From the NCBI GenBank assembly GCA_036571765.1, contig BROE01000001.1:5556322-5620321 (forward strand): DNA of 64,000 bases, written 5' to 3'. Source of the stretch: Plecoglossus altivelis (lineage: Eukaryota > Chordata > Actinopteri > Osmeriformes > Plecoglossidae). The position numbers and the translations under genes are program-made. This document shows positions 60,940-64,000 of the stretch, piece by piece; positions within the stretch are counted from its first letter, which is position 1, and every line of letters begins with the position of its first letter. Below the pieces are notes generated by a model. That model was not told the origin of the DNA and made no database searches. It saw only the letters and a list, made by a program, of their open reading frames with translations.

Positions 60940-62440
60940 TCAGTCCTTCTTGCTGAGTTTCTCCATGATGTGGACCGTGAGGAGGGCGGTGACCATGAGA
61001 GTCAGGCCCACAGTGAACAGTATGATCTTCAGCATGTGCACAGACACACCAGCAGAGGGCAACCCTGAAAACCATACACAAAGTGTAGAGATGGTGAAGA
61101 TCAGTACATTCCGCATATATGAATAAAGGAGGGAGGTTGCAATCTCATACTCTCTGCTTTGTATTCATGTGTGTGTGTTTGTGTGTGTTTTTGTGTAAAA
61201 AAAAGAAAGAAAGAACAATTTATTGCTATAATCATCCTTCGATGCAAGCACAGGTAAAGTGTATGTGTGTGTATGTGAAAGAAAGAAACAGTGTGTTTGT
61301 ACTGTTGCCAGGGTTACCTAGAGGGTGAAGAGGGCAAAGTTCTTTCATCTCCTTGGTATCTTCTGCCCAGCTCACCTGGTTGCTGTGGTTACAGATGATG
61401 GACCCCTTAGATACATAGATAAGGAGAGGGGCAGTGGAGGTCATGACCCCTCCTCTGTCTCCTCCCACCTGAGAGCAGATGGTGTTGCTACAGGTGGAAG
61501 AGACTGAGGTGCTCAGAGTTCTGCAGGTCACAGTCATGTTACAGGAGTCAGCAGTGGAGTCCAACGTCAGCACTGGTGAGTCAACTTTGTCTGTAAAACA
61601 CACACAAACACCATGGATCAGTAACACAAAGTTGCAAAGTTGTTCTTGATTTCTTCTCCATAATAGTAAAATCACAAACAGCACAATGTGTATCAACCTC
61701 TCTGATATATCTGTGTAATATAACTTTAAGTAAGAACGATCCTACCTTGAACCACAACTGAATATGAGACATGGATATGTTTAGCTCCTTCTCTTATCAC
61801 TTGAGCACTATAAGATCCGCTGTCTGCATGTTGAAGGTTCTTGATAAGCAGTGAGAAACGTTCCTTTGAAAAGCTTAATTTGTTTTCATACTTTGCTTGG
61901 ACTCCTTTGAGTTCTTTACTGAAAGGGGTGTATATCACAACAGATTCAGAGTCATTAAATCTCCACGATACAAATGAAATTTTTTTTGGATCAACATGCT
62001 CCTTGATTTCCAGACAGACATCCTGGCCCTTCAGTACAAACACAGGGGTCTCCTCAGAGTGAACTGTGGAACAAACATTGATCCATCATTATTGAATTAA
62101 AGGTTAATCAAGCATGAGTGAACAACGCTTCAATCCATGTATGACTCAGTAATGCAGCGGTCATGTCAGTAATTAAGAAGTCAGGTATATATAAACATAG
62201 GGATCTCCTCAGAGTGAACTGTGGAACAAGCATAGAGCTCATAAACTCTCCATTTGTATTGTCCGTTCTGATCATTCACCAAATCATTTAAAAGACAGTG
62301 CAAATGACCCTCAACAATCAATGAAGTACTGTTGTGTTTTACCCAAATGGTTCAATCATCAGAATGGAGGAAAGCTTACCTGACAGTGGTCCAATACTGC
62401 TCAATAAACTCAAAACTAAAAAGAAAGCCGGTATGGTCAT
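60940..62440 (-). CDS. SLAM-family-like receptor with very short tail (inverted sister)
   Basis: Four exons in gene order: 62440-62380, 62063-61746, 61590-61318 and 61064-60940, in phase to 258 residues. In order: a signal peptide (MTIPAFFLVLSLLSSIGPLS); a V-like domain almost identical to that of the gene at 56050 (about ten differences, clustered in PKKISFVSWRF and YSAQVIREGAKHIHVSY); a C2 domain differing at about two residues; and a different membrane exon (MLKIILFTVGLTLMVTALLT) with a seven-residue-scale basic tail (KLSKKD) and no tyrosine. The V and C2 exons are exactly as long as in the sister (318 and 273). By analogy with paired receptors it may bind the same ligand without signalling by itself. 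The ligand and function are inferred, not shown. Confidence 0.8.
61256..62186 (-). repeat. inverted-repeat arm 2 (V and C2 exons of the SLAM-like genes)
   Basis: Reverse-complement partner of 56807-57732, about 931 bases with only scattered differences, introns included. The centre between the arms is about 3.5 kb and contains the tail exons of one gene, the LINE fragment and the membrane exon of the other. Confidence 0.9.
62195..62230 (-). repeat. short extra copy of the V-exon start
   Basis: About 35 bases (minus sense: GCTTGTTCCACAG, then TTCACTCTGAGGAGATCCC) repeat the acceptor and first codons of the V exon that begins at 62063. It is located 130 bases farther upstream and is not followed by the rest of the exon. 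Confidence 0.8.
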
Positions 62441-63061
62441 ACTGACAGTCCGTCAGTCTTCTGAACAAATGTGTTCCGCTTATTATGTTTGTGTGTCTCA
62501 TGTGCTTTCTTATTGGTCTGCGCCAATGACACTCACAGTGGCTTTTAGAAATACAGTCACACTCAGACAGACCACGTTGAAGGCAACCACCCAACCTAAG
62601 GTAGATGAAACTGAGGGAATTCTTGGTGAGCATGCATGACTTTAAGAGTTATTGATCATCTAACTGGAGTCTATATATTTTAATGAATCTGTGTCGAGGT
62701 AGACTTTATCTTTTAAAAGTGGACCTTGGTGAAAGCTCCTTCCTGCTTTTGCTGTTGAGCACTTCCTGTCTGTAACCACACATCTATATGGCCGTTGCTA
62801 AGATGAACTTTTTTCAATCGGCCTGAAATCTTTTGTTTCCCCGATGGCTGTTTCCTCAACACGATGCTTGTAACACGCACACACGCCCAACAGACACACT
62901 CACCGATGGCTGTTTCCTCAACATGATGTTTGTAACACACACCCACGCTGAATGCAGGAAATAACGAGACAATGTTGATTAACGTTTCACACTCAGCTGG
63001 TTTGAATGTGACTTTGAACAAAAGTCTGATCATTATTGTACTGTTCGTCAGATTTCTATCT

Positions 63062-63145
63062 TGCACATGTACAATACTCTTCCTTGCACATGTACAATAC
63101 TCTTCCTTGCACATGTACAATACTCTTCCTTGCACATGTACAATC
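63062..63145 (+). repeat. 23-bp tandem repeat, about four copies
   Basis: Head-to-tail copies of TTGCACATGTACAATACTCT plus TCC; the last copy is slightly altered. Confidence 0.9.
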
Positions 63146-63179
63146 CTCTTTGCACATGCACATCGGTAAGTATTCGTAC

Positions 63180-63374
63180 AGTTTGTTTAGTTTGTATCTT
63201 GTTTAGTTTATGTATAGGAAAATTGTTTAATTTATTTTAAATTGATTGTTGTTTGCCTGTACTGTTGTATGTCTGTACTTCTGTAGCACCTTGGCTCTGT
63301 GAGGCACGGCATTTCGTTCCACTGTATGCCCCCGCATGTAGCGGAATGACAATAAAGCACAACTTGAACTTGAT
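63180..63374 (+). mobile_element. probable LINE/SINE 3' end
   Basis: The segment GGCATTTCGTTCCACTGTAT, GGAATGACAATAAAG and the terminal short repeat TTGAACTTGA are typical of 3' tails of fish L2/CR1-type non-LTR elements. Only the tail is recognisable; the 5' limit is a guess. Confidence 0.45.
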
Positions 63375-64000
63375 CTATTTTCTATCGTAACATGCAGCTA
63401 CTATTACTATCCTTGTATATTTAACTTAGTAACTTTACGTGATTGTATTTGCTATTGTCTACAGTATGAATAGAGATGGGATTTATTCAATGAAGTAAGA
63501 ACTCCAGAGTTGATCATCTGTGTCAGGATGAGTCTGGTTATAAACACCACTTCTAAGAATGTCCATCCTCCATCCTTCCCTGTCAGTCAGCTGTTTGACT
63601 CAACGCAGCACTGCCCGCTGGCTGAACGCCTGTCACATTTCTCCCAGGTTACATTCCTCTGGACTTCCTGCCTGTGTACGTTGTTGGTACGTTAAGCAAC
63701 TCACCCTGACACTCATTTGATCAAATATGAACGCTGAATTGTGTATGGTCAAATGGTGCTGTAGCCACTCCAGCAACGCTCAAGTGTTGGTCAGTCGTGT
63801 AAGAAAAGAACAGGACGGCTTGGTCATCTGGCACCTGTTATGGAAAGGAAGGAAACATGTTCTGTATGTGTGTGTTTTCCCTCTGTGTTGTACGTAGTAA
63901 ACGGAAAGGTTGGGTTAGTGGAAACGAAAGGCAGTTATGCGCTCGCATGAAAGAAATAACAGTTGCTAAACCAACAGATGCAATAATAAAACGTGACATG

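Larger units (their letters stand above)
62441..64000. other. intergenic DNA at the window end
   Basis: No coding gene was recognised. Contents: an imperfect direct duplication around CCGATGGCTGTTTCCTCAAC (62842 and 62904), a 23-base tandem repeat (63062-63145), and a LINE-type 3' tail ending near 63373. The remainder to 64000 shows nothing recognisable. Confidence 0.45.

Noticed and set aside
63062..63145. Regular 23-base repeats, considered as a CRISPR-like array
   Set aside because: The copies are head-to-tail without spacers, in a vertebrate genome; a simple tandem repeat.

Overview
The window is nuclear DNA from a ray-finned (teleost) fish. Genes are split by GT-AG introns, microsatellites are abundant, and the encoded proteins are vertebrate planar-polarity, immune-receptor, Rho-regulator and ion-channel families. 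The species cannot be fixed from the sequence. I built the exon models by hand from splice sites, reading phase and family knowledge; no alignment was run.

Layout: vangl2 (+, 1089-4220); fcer1g (+, 6418-7725); nectin4 (+, 8900-16261) with a duplicated V-domain exon pair; a non-autonomous inverted-terminal-repeat element (about 16723-17853); two C2H2 zinc-finger genes on the minus strand (18341-20287 and 21079-23069); arhgap30 (+, 24443-30576); three more zinc-finger genes on the plus strand (31313-32716, 33077-36139, 37740-38945 with its first exon at 36704); pnp (-, 41581-44511); about 7 kb of repeat-rich intergenic DNA; kcnj10 (+, 51877-54199); and two SLAM-family-like receptors in opposite orientation (56050-58882 + and 60940-62440 -) separated by a decayed LINE fragment.

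From established knowledge of human gene order, VANGL2, the SLAMF cluster, NECTIN4, ARHGAP30, FCER1G and KCNJ10 all lie in 1q23. The window therefore looks like the fish version of that block, with a zinc-finger expansion and pnp inserted. The immune genes fit together functionally: an ITAM adaptor, a nectin adhesion receptor, and SLAM-like receptors of which one carries two ITSM-like tyrosines and the other has almost no tail.

The most unusual parts are three. (1) Five zinc-finger genes share one conserved N-terminal helical module, and one of them has three successive, phase-compatible two-finger exons behind a single leader exon. (2) The inverted SLAM-like pair has nearly identical ectodomain exons but unrelated leader and tail exons. 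(3) The two V-domain exon pairs of nectin4 are identical over 155 bases and then diverge sharply.
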